A DNA stretch of 64,000 nucleotides, from positions 21,182,886 to 21,246,885 of the forward strand of contig OZ022589.1 in assembly GCA_963669155.1 (NCBI GenBank), written 5' to 3'. This document shows positions 1 through 11,400 of this stretch, piece after piece. Position 1 is the first letter of the stretch, and each line of letters opens with the position of its first letter. This DNA comes from Arbacia lixula. Lineage: Eukaryota > Echinodermata > Echinoidea > Arbacioida > Arbaciidae. The translations under genes were made by a program, and so were the position numbers. The notes beneath the pieces were generated by a model. That model worked only from the letters and a program-made list of their open reading frames with translations. It was not told where the DNA came from and did no database searches.

Positions 1-210
1 TCCACACCTCCACTTATATCATTTATCAATCATTACTCATTGACAATGCAAACTTGAGCAACAAAGAAATGACAATTATTTTTGATAGACCAGAAACATA
101 GATTGAGTGGTGTGCTCCACTACACAAACAGGATTACTGGGAAATGATGCCAACCAGATGGCTGTTTATCTTACAAGTATTTTTTCAAAAGGCATTGATT
201 ATGCTTTGCA

Positions 211-396
211 AATGAATGAGTGAATGAATGAATGAATGAATGAATGAATGAATGAATGAATGAATGAATGAATGAATTAATTAATTAATGAAATGAATGG
301 ATGAATGAATGAATGAATGAATGAATGAATGAATGAATGAATGAATGAATGAATAAATGAAATGAATGGATGAATGAATGAATGAGCAAGTGAGTG
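211..396. repeat. (TGAA)n tetranucleotide microsatellite
   Basis: This is a near-continuous TGAA repeat with two short interruptions of the form TTAATTAATG or AAATGAATGG. It decays into TGAG/TGAC at the right end. It lies in a BBS5 intron beyond exon 4. Confidence 0.95.
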
Positions 397-482
397 ACTG
401 AGTGACTGAGTGAATAAATGGATGAACAAGTGAAAGAATTAAAATGAGTAAATATATGAATACATCAACTAATCATACTTAC

Positions 483-3400
483 TGAGTTGGCAGTTCTGAC
501 AGTAATATTGATGATGCAATTCAGCCCAACAGCTACACATTGAAGTAAAATGTGAAAACACACAAATTATACACAGATCAATAAACAATTCATAGAGATG
601 ATCAGTGTTTGAACTTATTCTTTAAAATCATATCCTCCACTGATCTTTACATGTACAACTAAATTAGTGCAAGACATGTTTTGCAAAAATTTGAAGTGCT
701 GTCACCCCCCCCCCCCCAAAAAAAAAAAAAAAAAAAATGCAAAATATTCCCACCAGTCTGTAGCATTGCTAAATGCAATTTAATTGATGTAATGATTTAA
801 TTGAATGTCTATTTAACTTTCCTTTGTGTTATCATAACTTTCTGCAGCATTTCACCATATTCAGAGAACTTAAAGACAGCCCTTCCCTTTTTCACATCAT
901 CACAAAACCACTGAAACATTGGCAAAACCAATAGAGAAGTGTAAGCAAGCTGTATATTCATAATTTGAAACTGATACGTAGTGTAAAATTCAAATAATGC
1001 ACGCAAACAACGTCTGATTAATAGTCTTTACCTCAGGCTCTTTGCAGTTTGTGTTGAAATATCTGCTTTATTGATTAATCTGTTGATTAAATTATAATAC
1101 GCATTATGAAAAAAAATGTTCTATAGAAGGAATCATCTCCAAAGTTTGGTAATTTCTCATAAAATTAAGATTTCACACATGCATAATAACCACATAGATA
1201 CTGTAACAAAGACTAACACTTTTTTCGTAGTACGAAAAAAGTCGGTTTGAAATTTAACAGCTGAAATTTTTACATATACAGAAAGCTTCAACATGCCATA
1301 TTCTTAGAAATGGTCTTGAATCACACTTTCTTCAATTTACGATCGTGATAGACGATTTCAAATTTTAAGCTTGCAAAAGGGACAGACAATCTTTAAGGTA
1401 ATGAATAAGTATCTGTACTTACATAGATTCACTCTGGGCAGGGATGTCGAATGCCAGATGACCCTCAGATTAGTAACTAGCAAGCGACCTGCAAGGGGGA
1501 GGTAGGAGAGAAAATGTGATGTCCATCAACACAAGAATAAAATTTACAGCTGGCAATATGGAGGTAGATATAGAAACAAAAGGAATGTATTCATTCCCAA
1601 TCTTATATATGTCACAATCAGTGCCAGGTCAATACTGTTTATAGCCCATGTATATCCAAGAACCACAAATAAGTGGTTTTGTGCTATAACCTTTGATATC
1701 AAAAACAAAAAAATAATACAAGATGTATCACAAGAAAGAATCATGCATTTCTGCACAAAAGGAATCCAAGTTTGTTTGTAATTACTTATTACAGCAAAAT
1801 AAGGGTCATGTGATCACTATGTCTTCAAATTCGCAACGCACTGGAAAGGTTGAAAACAGACTGTTGCTTTCAAGATTAGCACAATTATCGCTCTAAATTA
1901 CATACAATTATTAGATTATACCCCTGTGTTTTGAACCCAAAAGGGACACCCTGGGTTCAAGACACTGGGACAGGCAGAAATTAAGATGGAGTGATGAGCT
2001 CACAAAGTTGCTACGCATTAGATGGATAGCATTAGCACATGGCAGACATCTTTGGCTGATGATGATGTTGGTGATGATGAGATTATACAGCCTGCTTCAC
2101 GGTCTCATACCAGCCAGTTCAAACCACTGTGCTCTTTTCAGCCAACGGCTCTCCCCCTTCCTTGCTGCATAACTAACCATCTCAGCCTGCCTTGCCTCAT
2201 CTCAGATAGTATTTCAGACAGTTGAGCCTTCTTGCTGCTACTTGCTTACACATTTTGGCAATATATGGTGGAACAAAACCTTCATATGCTTGGTTTAAGA
2301 CAGGAAATGTGGTCTTAAATCAGCATATGGTCTTAGGCACAGGTTTCTTTAAAACAGATTCAACAAAAAAACATGTTAAGGGGGTGGGGAGTAAATGTGA
2401 TCTTTCTAGACAGGGATTTAACATAGCAAGTTTCACTGTTTTAATATCAGCGTTGAAGTCTTCAGTTCTTCCACTACTACTAAGTTTACTACTTTTTCTA
2501 CTTCTGCTTCTGTTACTGCAACTGCTACTTCCACTTTATTCGATATTATTCTTTTTTATCAATATTATGTTCTTACCTCTGTCCCCATTGTTGCCTTTAG
2601 TGTCTTCTATTGAGTCCAGCTTGTCAATGACACTCTCACCCGGTCTCATGTTCATTTGGCTGCAAAGAGATATCCAGCAAAAAAATATATATACAAACAT
2701 TAAGGGGGGAGGATTGAAACAATGACAGGTTACTCTATACGCCATATATTTTACAGAGCTTTTATTTTTGCAAATTTTGCGAATCTAGACTATTCGCAAA
2801 TTTAACAACACAAAAAATTATGAATGCGACATGCTCGAGCACATATACTACTAGTACTAGCACTCCACGATCATGAATTTCACCACTCGCGAAATTGTTG
2901 TGAAGTCCTGATTCACGAAAAATTGAGACTCGTGAAATACATGGCATATACAATAAATTCATTAAGTTCAAGGTTGCGTGACCCTGAATTACACCAGAGA
3001 CACTCTTTACTTTGAACATAATTTACCTTTAGCCCTAGATCTAAGTTGGTAAGCAAACCTGTATGTTCATCTTTTAGAGGGCACACTTGCAATGCTATGA
3101 TAAGGGAACTTTACATTTCAATTTATTTTTCATCACAACTTTCCCCAAACAAATCACTTTATTACTTTGATAGTGACTTTTGTTTTGCCATAATTGGGTT
3201 ACCTATCTTTAACTTTTTGCTCACGGTAAGATTTTCTGGCTTTGTGAATCCTGGTTAAGTTAGGATATCACAAAAAGCCATTGAACTACAGTAACCACAT
3301 GGGTATCTTAAATGCGCCCTATAAGGAATTTGAATTGAATACACAGGCTGACCTCTGCTACATGTACAGTATCTGTACAGCTGATTACATGGCACACCCT

Positions 3401-3766
3401 GCTGCTCACTACCTGAGTGGAAAAAAGCTAGAATGCAAATAAGCATGCTGAGTAAAGAACAGGCTAAATTCAACATGCATGCATAAACTGTACACATCAT
3501 CAAAATGTGATTTACAGGATGGAGCACGCTATCCTAATCCTTACTACTGGGTGCATGCCTAAAATTTCTTTGTAAATTGAAATTACCCCAGAAAGCCCTT
3601 TCACTAGAAAAAATGTAAATTTGTTAAGAATTCAAAGGGATTAATTATTTAAATATCTCTTGACATCTAGCCGGTAGCTTTAGCCCAAGCTTGAGACTTA
3701 CGTAGGATTGATATCGAAGCGTACATCCCTGTCTTCCCATAATGCATCATACACTGAAGAACTCAT
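483..3766 (-). CDS. BBS5: BBS5, BBSome subunit (5' part; continues beyond left edge)
   Basis: Four coding exons on the minus strand: 3702-3766 (ATG at 3766-3764), 2577-2659, 1423-1488, 483-532. All have GT/AG borders, with donors GTAAGTC, GTAAGA, GTAAGTAC and GTAAGTAT, and the phases join to give 88 in-frame codons. The product starts [18 protein letters not shown] and contains [14 protein letters not shown], then [13 protein letters not shown] and [10 protein letters not shown] recognise these as the N-terminus and first PH-like (DM16) region of BBS5. Known role of the family: BBS5 is a phosphoinositide-binding subunit of the BBSome, the coat that moves membrane cargo in and out of cilia. 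Roughly three quarters of the usual ~340 residues (second PH-like domain and tail) would lie left of position 1. Nothing is broken in the exons seen. It is head to head with SOAT. I found no convincing RFX X-box just upstream of the start. Confidence 0.95.
533..1422. other. BBS5 intron 3: no gene seen
   Basis: This is AT-rich intron with a C-run/A-run at 702-737 and a 20-nt palindrome (TTTTTTCGTA and its complement) near 1220-1240. A 65-residue minus-strand ORF at 809-1006 looks protein-like, but it has no similarity I recognise and does not fit the BBS5 phase (see rejected list). Confidence 0.6.
1489..2576. other. BBS5 intron 2: no gene seen
   Basis: This is intron sequence with no repeat or conserved element that I can name. 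ORFs at 1544-1756 (-) and 2222-2725 (+) are leucine-rich chance frames from T/CT-rich DNA. Confidence 0.6.
2733..2953. mobile_element. 221-bp Tc1/mariner-like MITE (TA target site), copy 1
   Basis: It lies in BBS5 intron 1. The ends are CTCTATACGCCATATATTTT and its near-complement, flanked on both sides by TA. The interior has partly palindromic GCGAAT/ATTCGC pieces. A second copy of exactly the same length lies at 41867-42087 in ORC2. TA duplication plus short TIRs and no coding capacity fit a non-autonomous Tc1/mariner derivative; the superfamily is inferred from the TA only. Confidence 0.75.
3512..3612 (+). mobile_element. SINE 3'-end fragment
   Basis: It matches the 3' part of the tRNA-like element at 58492-58915 from TTACAGGATGGAGCACGCTA through TTTCACTA, with a small insertion after GCTATCC. 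The tRNA head is missing. It sits in BBS5 intron 1. Confidence 0.6.
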
Positions 3767-4288
3767 GATGGCAGGTGTTTCTTTCTCTCACACTTGGGAA
3801 GAGCTGTATGGAAGTGAGAAGAGAAAACTTTCATGACCGTTGTTTACATACTGAAGCAAGTACATTAAATTTTGCCAAAATAATGGATACACTCTTGGTA
3901 AGTACTAGCCCGGGACGCGGGAGCGTCCTGAGTGTTCGCCATAATTTTCCCATTTCCCTGCATGTCGGGTCTGACTACTGATGTAATCAAGCTGTGCACA
4001 TGAATGAATAACTTATTTCAAGTACTTTTGATCACATACACTCCAGCTCAAAGGAATTGGCATAGGGAAAGAGAAAGGGAGGAAAGGAAAGGAGCCGCTG
4101 TTTTAAACCCCAGTATATTTTGTCCAGTTCAGCATGAAACACTATGCTTTAGCCTAGCAACCAAAAAATTACTTTTTTTCTTTCCAGGGCTCTTCTTGGA
4201 GAAACTTAAAAATTTTCCAGGGCTACTTTTTCATTTTCCAGGGCTCTTTTTCCACTTTCCAGGGCTACAATTTCTGGAGCTATTTTGC

Positions 4289-4289
<1 letters not shown>

Positions 4290-4379
<90 letters not shown>

Positions 4380-4552
4380 AGGCGCATACGCAGGATTTTT
4401 GTAAGAGAGGGGGGGGGGGGTTACGAGAAGTTGATGAGCATGGGGGGGGGGTGGTAGTGGTAGGTTTTTGGGAGTGTTTTAGTGTTTTTTCTTCACAAAT
4501 TTCTCCATTCCGTCAAGTCTCAAACAGTGCTCTTGGGGGGGGGGGGGGGGGG
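4290..4552. repeat. Poly-T, (TG)n and G-runs
   Basis: T31 (4290-4320) is followed at once by (GT)n to about 4378, then G-runs near 4410-4420 and 4442-4450 and G18 at 4535-4552. These create spurious ORFs on both strands. Confidence 0.95.
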
Positions 4553-4716
4553 TTCAGCCAAAAAAACTAAAACAATTGGAGGCGAAAGAGGAGGGGGGAG
4601 TTGACCCCCAAAAAAAAACGAAAAGGGGAGGGGGGGGGGTTAACAAATTAAAAAGTTGATTCAGGTTTAATATTTCATTGGTGATATGACAAATGCAAAG
4701 GAGTTTTCGGCTTTCA

Positions 4717-5299
4717 GGCATAGTCAGACTAGCCAGGGCCAGGGGCACAAACATGCAGACGGTAAGTACAATTTGATATAGATCTTGTCATCTGCAATTA
4801 AGACTTGATAAATGTTATGTAGATCTAATGTAGTTAAACTTTGAAGATTTTCAATGTCAAGGAATATGAAAAAAAAAAATGCACGGCAAACTGTGTTGCC
4901 CGGCCATAAATGGTCACAACGGGATAGTCACAATCAAACAATAGCTCTCCAGTAGTTACGGCCGCCTTACTATTCGGCATACTAGTATGCCACAGCAGCT
5001 GCCATACCCGTTTGCCGACTAGTAAGGCGGCCGTAACTACGGGAGAGCTATTCTGACTATCCCGTTGTGACCATTCATGGGCAACACAGTTTGCCGTGCA
5101 TTTTTTTTTCATATTCGTTGACATTGAAAATCTTCAAAATTCAACTACATTAGATCTACATAACATTTATCAAATCTTAAATTTAGATTACAAGATTTAT
5201 ATCAAATTGTACTTACCGTACCGTATGTACTGTGCATGTTTACGTTTAAGCCCCTGGCTCTGACTGAGCTGAGTCGCTGACGTCTAGTCTGACTATGCC
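4717..5299. repeat. Long inverted repeat (~270-nt arms)
   Basis: The left arm is 4717-4978 and the right arm 5015-5299, with outer ends GGCATAGTCAGACTAG and its exact complement. Stretches such as ATAAATGTTATGTAGATCTA, GCACGGCAAACTGTGTTGCC and GTAGTTACGGCCGCCTTACT recur in inverted orientation. The loop is only about 36 nt and is centred near a GGCATACTAGTATGCC palindrome. Similarity continues outwards: TTTTCGGCTTTC near 4703 pairs with GAAGCCGAAAAC near 5400, across the next palindrome. Confidence 0.9.
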
Positions 5300-5340
5300 A
5301 TGCATAGCATAGCACTAGCAGCTTGACGGCCGAAGTTTTT

Positions 5341-5518
5341 AAGCTAGTTTGAAGTTTGAGAAAAACATGGATAAATTCCTGGTTCGAGCGGCTGTACGGG
5401 AAGCCGAAAACTTCTTTGCTTTAGTCGCACCGCTAATGAACGGGTCATTAGATACTGAACCCCTGTTGTTTCCGCTCGAACCAGGAATTTATCCATGTTC
5501 TTCTCAAACTTCAAAGCT
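5341..5518. repeat. Inverted repeat with ~48-nt arms
   Basis: The arms are 5341-5391 and 5472-5518 (AACATGGATAAATTCCTGGT and its complement), with an ~80-nt loop. Because of the symmetry both strands read KFEKNMDKFLVRA. I do not recognise this as part of a known protein. Confidence 0.9.
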
Positions 5519-5614
5519 CGCCACGAAAGCACTCATTATTCATGTACCGCGGATGCTTTGCATACACTATACACAGGCCTAGGCCTAGCTAGCTAGGTAT
5601 GCACTATGCATTCG

Positions 5615-5774
5615 TATCGGGCGCGCGCATGGAAGAAACTATGAAAGGCCGTTCCCGCCAAAACGCGTGCCAAAACCATACGCGTGCAAGTCAGAACGTA
5701 CGCGTATGGTTTTGGCACGCATTATGGCGGGAACGGCTTACCATAGATATCGGGCGCGCGCGCATGGAAGAAAC
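5615..5774. repeat. Hairpin flanked by 25-bp direct repeats
   Basis: The stem arms are 5648-5684 and 5702-5737 (GCCGTTCCCGCCAAAACGCG type, nearly perfect, 17-nt loop). They are flanked by direct repeats TATCGGGCGCGCGCATGG at 5615-5639 and 5748-5774. The right copy has one extra GC. The segment is much richer in CpG than its surroundings. Confidence 0.88.
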
Positions 5775-7949
5775 GCTTCACGTGCGATGGATACTGCACT
5801 ACACACAGCATGCATTCAGCAGTACAGTGAGTCGGTGAAACATGCTGTTTGCTTGCGCGCTCTCAATCTTAGCTGTGCAAATTTCCGCAGTGCAGTGCGC
5901 GGCCGTCAAGCTAGGATTGGCTGCTTGTAGTATAAGTCTAGTCGTGTGGCAAATGTTACGGGGGCGATTTCCTATTTTTGTGTCGCCCACGAAATTGCAT
6001 TTTTGGCCTGTTTCGGGGGCTCTTTTAGGTGTTTCCGGGGCGAATTCGCCCGCCGCCCCCGTGTATTTTTTTGGTTGTAGCCTAGAAAGGATCATGTTTA
6101 TTGCTGGACTGGACAAAATATGCTGTAGTTTAATACTACAGCTCCTTCCCTTTCTTCCCTTTCCCTTTCCCTATATCAATTCATTTGAGCTGCAGTATAT
6201 GAATGGCTTACCTTATTGAATGTATACATGCACTATCTATGAAAAAATCTTTGAAAACGTTGAGCGACGATACATATTTCCTCTTCACATATCTTTTTAA
6301 CAAAGAAGGTCTGTCCAGGCTCCCATTTTGGCTGTTCCTAAAACATAAAACACAATATGAGAACTGGCGCATGTGCATGAACTTTAATCTTCATCATCAC
6401 ACCTACCGTCATGCAATTCTGAACTAGGCCCTACCTTTAATCCGTAAACAATAAAACAAAAATACAACATGGATTAAAATCATCTTCAAACGAGCCACTG
6501 TTGAATTCAAGTATGTATCCTTCGTAAATCTGTGTAGTACTAGTTTGATCCAAGGTATGGTTTTGTCACAAACAACAAATCTAATCTTGACTCCGTTGCC
6601 TCGAAACTCTGCGCTATGCAGACTCAAGTACAACCTTTCGCAACAAGCTGCAAACATGAATGCCGCTTTCTGTAAAGACACATGTAAATCCGGCAGAGAC
6701 AGAGCAATGTGAGTTGGGGATAATGTAGTGATAGCAATATTTGCAATGGATGCGCGAAGCTAATTTCACGAATTTAACTTACTCGTTAGATAGACTTAGA
6801 GTTACATGTAGACTACACTCTATAGAGTGTTCTCTTCCGAGCTCCGAGACTTCTTACACAAAAGTGAGCTTGTGGGACTAAATTGTCAATTTATTATAAT
6901 GAATTGAGCAATAAAACACGAAAAAGTCATTGAAATAAAGTAAACATGTGATAAATCATGAGACTAAATGCAATTTTATAACTTACAGAAGTTATTGTAC
7001 ATGTGCCAGGACAAGTTTGATAGCCCGAAATGAAGCAAATCTCCAGTTGTCAAGGAAAACAATCTCACAAATCTGGCAATAGCAAAAAATGTACAAGCCT
7101 TTACACTGTTCAACCAATAGATGGCGACATACGCAGATGCGCAGGTACATGCACTGGGGAGATCAGTGGTACACACAGACCATGTACATGCATAGACATA
7201 CTATTTTAAATAGAGCTCGTCCACACACTGGTACTATCTAGGTCTTTTAGAATGGGTGACCTGTTTAATCAGTTTTGTTATTTATATCTACCTTAGCCCT
7301 GCCTTACATATAGGAATTGGTATTTTTTATATCCTTTCCCCCCAAAAGCACCACCCTTGAAAAAAAGCTGGTGACGGCACTGGAGTGTGAGAATAAATAG
7401 ATAGATTTTTATGACTGAAAAAACAAATCACCCTGAGGCTATAAAGCCTAAAAGTATATCAAGTAAAACATGAATTAAAGTACATCGTGTATCTGATCTC
7501 TTGCATCGTATAGCAAAAATGTTAGTGCTGTCCAACTCCAAGGCTTGTCCGGTTTTGCAATAGTCATGATAGGGAGGGGGTGGCAAAGGGAAGAAGCGTT
7601 CACTGGGTCTAATTTTGAATTGCCACGGTATTGGTAATTGGGAAAGACTACCCTTTAGCATTATTGTAAATATAATGACATAGAGAAAAATAGGCCTACA
7701 TACCTGTGGATAAAAGAAAATAGTACACTGATTTATTGTTGACATCAGATTCGAATAATGTTTGCGAGAGAAGATCACATGAACATGAATGATCGTAAAT
7801 TGAATGTTATTTTGTATTAATTAATTAATTTATTAATTTTCTCTTGTTGATAAGCAGTAAAGAAGAATTGTGCCCCCCCCCCCCAACACACACACACACT
7901 TTCTCTATTTCACCAAACACCTGGAACTTGCATCTAGCCAGCTACGATA

Positions 7950-8431
7950 GCAAAGTGACGTCAGTTCATGAATAATAATGATGATAATAAACCAAACCAA
8001 AGCGGCAAGTCGGATACGCGCATCGTGACGTTTATTTTCCGAAAAACGCAATGACAAAGGTGAACAAACTTTCGGCTCAGGCGGTGCATAGAATTTACAC
8101 GTACACGCGTACGCACTAGGATACGAACGATGCCATACAGCTCTCGAGAGCAGTAAAATGCGACCGTACGCAGAACACGTGAAACGGTATTCCAGCTAAA
8201 GAACACTGATCCCGAGCTAATAATAAACCGATGTAGCTCTGTCTAGAACGTCTGAGCGCTACCACAAGAGAGTACCGCTGTCCGACCTAACTTGTGTTAG
8301 CCCGTTACATTTGAAGCTACAGACTTATAGTTCAGTTATTCAGCTGCTTTGACTTGCAGACAGGGCGAGGGTCTAGCTCTTCAACTCAAGCTGAACTGAG
8401 GTAGAATTTCAGAAGTGATATTTGTGGGAAA
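7950..8431 (+). promoter_or_regulatory. Putative SOAT promoter / 5' UTR
   Basis: This segment just before the SOAT start codon is relatively CpG-rich. It has a full CRE palindrome TGACGTCA at 7956-7963 and an E-box CACGTG at 8176-8181. No TATA box is obvious and the transcription start is not determined. The role is inferred from position and motifs only. Confidence 0.4.
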
Positions 8432-11400
8432 ATGTCCGTGGCAGAAGAAGACAGAGTCAGAGAGGGAGGCCGTCCCACTCCCAGATTAAATATGAATGGT
8501 AAGTTGAATATTGATTGTGATGAGATGAGACATAGGTTTTAAAGTATTTATTCAACTGAAGTTAAACAAGGAGTGAAAATAGCCTTGTAACGTATAAGTG
8601 GACAGCAATGAATTCCAAAGGACCAGACTATCTCCAAGCCAATGACTGTAAGTTGGGTAGCGCAGGAGAGAGAAGTGGTGGGCATGGACATGGTTCTGGA
8701 ATCTGGGGCAGAAGGGTGTAACAAGTTGGGCAGGGGTGGGGTGGGGGGGGGGGGGGGCTAGACAGGTATAAATGTCTCATTCGGGGCATTCTTTAATCAA
8801 AATTACATTTGTGGACATACCCCTGATTATGGGGTTTTCAGAGGCGCTAGATGCAATCTCGGCAGATCCAACATCCTCTACAGAGACTGATTTCTTGGTC
8901 AGGGGGGTGGGGGGGGGGGGGGGTCTGCCATGTGCACTCTTCATGTGTGTAATTGGTATCATGCTTAAGACTTACCATTTGCATTTCTATATTGTTGATG
9001 CAACGGTAGTGATGCAATAATCCCTAACCAAGCAGTAACACTGCCGATCTCCGTAAGAATGGAGGAAAAGAAATGAGATGACGATTTTGCTTCTTTGTTT
9101 GAGGCTTCTTTTCCTGCAGAATTTGTGTTGATATGCATGAACATGTAACATTTTAAGACACCTAAGCCAAATAATTGTAATGTTTTAATGATTTTTCAAG
9201 ACTTTTTTTAGAAGATGTCACATGTGAACGATACAGAATTAGGTATTTTTAAGAGTTCAGTTAAGATGGAGAAAAGCAAGGACAGAAGAAAGAGAGAAGT
9301 ATGAAGAAAAAAAAAGGAGCAGGCAAATGATGTTATAAGACAGCTGTGAAAATAAGAAAGGTTATGTGTAAGAAAAGAAGAACTGCAGGACATACAAGAA
9401 GGAGAATGAAAAAGGGAGAAAAGACAGAAGATAGAGAACGCTTGAAATGTGAAGGAACATGATGATAATAATTGGTTCCTCACTCGATACTTCAAGAAAA
9501 ATGTAACAATGAGAAAACTTAGAAGAGAGAAAAAGCAGCCTGGGGATTGTAAGCTACAAACACTTTATGCATGGCTGGTGACCTGCATCATGTTGCATAG
9601 ATCTATGTTTTAATTATTGTAACCTACCTTCAATGGTAACCATGGCAACAGCCAATCAGCTGTCATTATTGCAAATGTTGCCATGGTAGTTACCATTGAT
9701 GGTAAGTTACAATAATTGAAAACCTAGTTTGCAACATACTTGTGCTAAATCAGATTCTCAATGATTTTGATTCCCATGAGCTAAAGTTGAATTCTGATCT
9801 TTGTAAATTAAAATTCTTGTTGCTAAAAAATGTCTGAATACAAGTTTGTGATTTGTCAAATTTGATGTGGATTGTTTGAAATTTATACTTTGTTAAAACA
9901 GGAACGAATTTGGGTGTATCTGAGTTGTGAGCAAGAACAGGCAACCAGTAGTGCATATGATATTCTTCTTAGCTTTTAACAGCTTGGTGAAAGACCCCCT
10001 AGGCATTATCTTTTGTGCAGTACAGTTACCCCACTAAAACCACGAAACAGGATGTCCATTGTTCAATTTGTGAATGAAAAGTTTGCTGACCCCATTCCTG
10101 AAGGGTCAAGTGAATAGAAAGTGTTTTAGTTAGTTGACCTACCTACATATACATTGTCTGGCTGGCTAAGAAAGTTTGTTGACCTCAGTGTGAACTATTG
10201 CCATTGGGGTTGATGGATTTTAAACCTATGGCTTTTGCAATGCATGTGGCTTGTCTGAGGATGATGTCAGGTTGCCTTGTTTCCAGACTGTGGAACATTT
10301 CTTATCCAAACTGACAAAATTGTGTCTTGTTCTCACAAGACTACGGTAGTCATTTTTTTATTCTGCTCATTTACATGTATGTGTGTCGCACATGTTTGGT
10401 CAGGGCGGAGAAGAAGGTAGAAGTAAAAAGTGTACTGCAGCCAGGCCTATTCATTGAAATAGTCTGGTTAGAAATGGCGAACAGTCTTGAGGCCAGGTTA
10501 ATGTCATACTGCTTGTGGTAACTCTGGCTTTAAGACTATACAGGAAATTAAATTTTATCATTCTCTTTGCCACATTGTAGTAGAATTGCACTTCAGTACA
10601 TGTACAGTATTATGTTGTTACTCCACATGACTGGCCTTTGAAAAGAGGAAATCGTACCTTCCAAATATAAACCATAGACTAACAAATATGTGGATTAGAG
10701 TTTAAAGCAAAGGGCAATGTATTCACAACTTACCCCCAAACTGCCTAGTGACATTACATTAATCTGTAATTCAGTTTTCTTGTATGGATTACACTCTGAA
10801 TCTATAAGTTGTTGCTTCTCGACAAATCTTGAACAAGCTTTGGGTGACCATAGGTGATGAATTGTGTGAACAATGTTATACAATTTTAATACATTATGAA
10901 GATAGTCTATTAGAAGCTTCCTAATTTGCAGGGCAAAAAAATTGTCTCATTGACATTGTGGCAATGTGTTGGCTATATGTTGTAATTATGACAAGCAGTT
11001 GCATTGACACTGTGGCAATGTGTTGGTTGCATGTTGGAATTATAACAAGCAGTTTTACTGACACTGTGACAATGTGTTGGGTGTATGTTGTAATGATAAC
11101 AGGCAGTCCCCGAGTACAAAAAATATGTTATGTTCTTGAACTGTTCTTTCAGTTTCATCTCGTCTCCTCAGATTAATATTAACCCTCTCAATACCAAACC
11201 ATGAAAAATTCCATTGACTTATTACATGTTTATTACATTACATGCAACATTACCTGTATGTGTAAATACATGGTATTGAGAGTGTTAATTTTGGGATGTG
11301 TACAGAATGTACATGTAGTCACACTGTCCTGAGCTGGCATGATGAAAGACATGAAACTGTCTGTTAAGCACAGTTGGCAATATATATAAAATATAACAGT

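Larger units (their letters stand above)
4039..6197. mobile_element. TA-flanked composite: two inverted MITE half-copies enclosing 1.9 kb
   Basis: The left arm (4039-4168) begins CACTCCAGCTCAAAGGAATT. The right arm (about 6067-6197) is its inverted, diverged partner, by eye roughly 75-80% similar over ~130 bp. TA flanks each outer end (4037-4038 and 6198-6199). Each arm equals half of the compact 214-bp palindromic MITE at 57180-57393. The interior holds poly-T/(TG)n, G-runs and three palindromes. It may be one 2.16 kb non-autonomous element with long TIRs, or two separate half-copies that happen to face each other. No transposase is visible. Confidence 0.55.
3767..8431. other. BBS5-SOAT divergent intergenic region
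   Basis: This 4.7 kb region separates the start codons of BBS5 (-) and SOAT (+), so it must hold both promoters. It contains a TA-flanked pair of inverted MITE arms (4039-6197) enclosing poly-T/(TG)n, three G-runs of up to 18 and three adjacent long palindromes, listed separately. From 6198 to about 7900 I see ordinary AT-rich DNA with no gene. The last ~480 bases before SOAT are richer in CpG. Confidence 0.8.

Noticed and set aside
809..1006. 65-residue minus-strand ORF that looks protein-like (contains [18 protein letters not shown])
   Set aside because: It lies in BBS5 intron 3 between exons whose phases join without it, has no donor site and resembles no protein I know.
2222..2725. 167-residue leucine-rich ORF
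   Set aside because: It is antisense to BBS5 exon 2 and its leucine stretch comes from a CTA/CTT-rich run.
3767..4038. RFX X-box in the immediate BBS5 promoter
   Set aside because: GTTGTTTACATAC-like text is present but does not match GTNRCC-N-RGYAAC.
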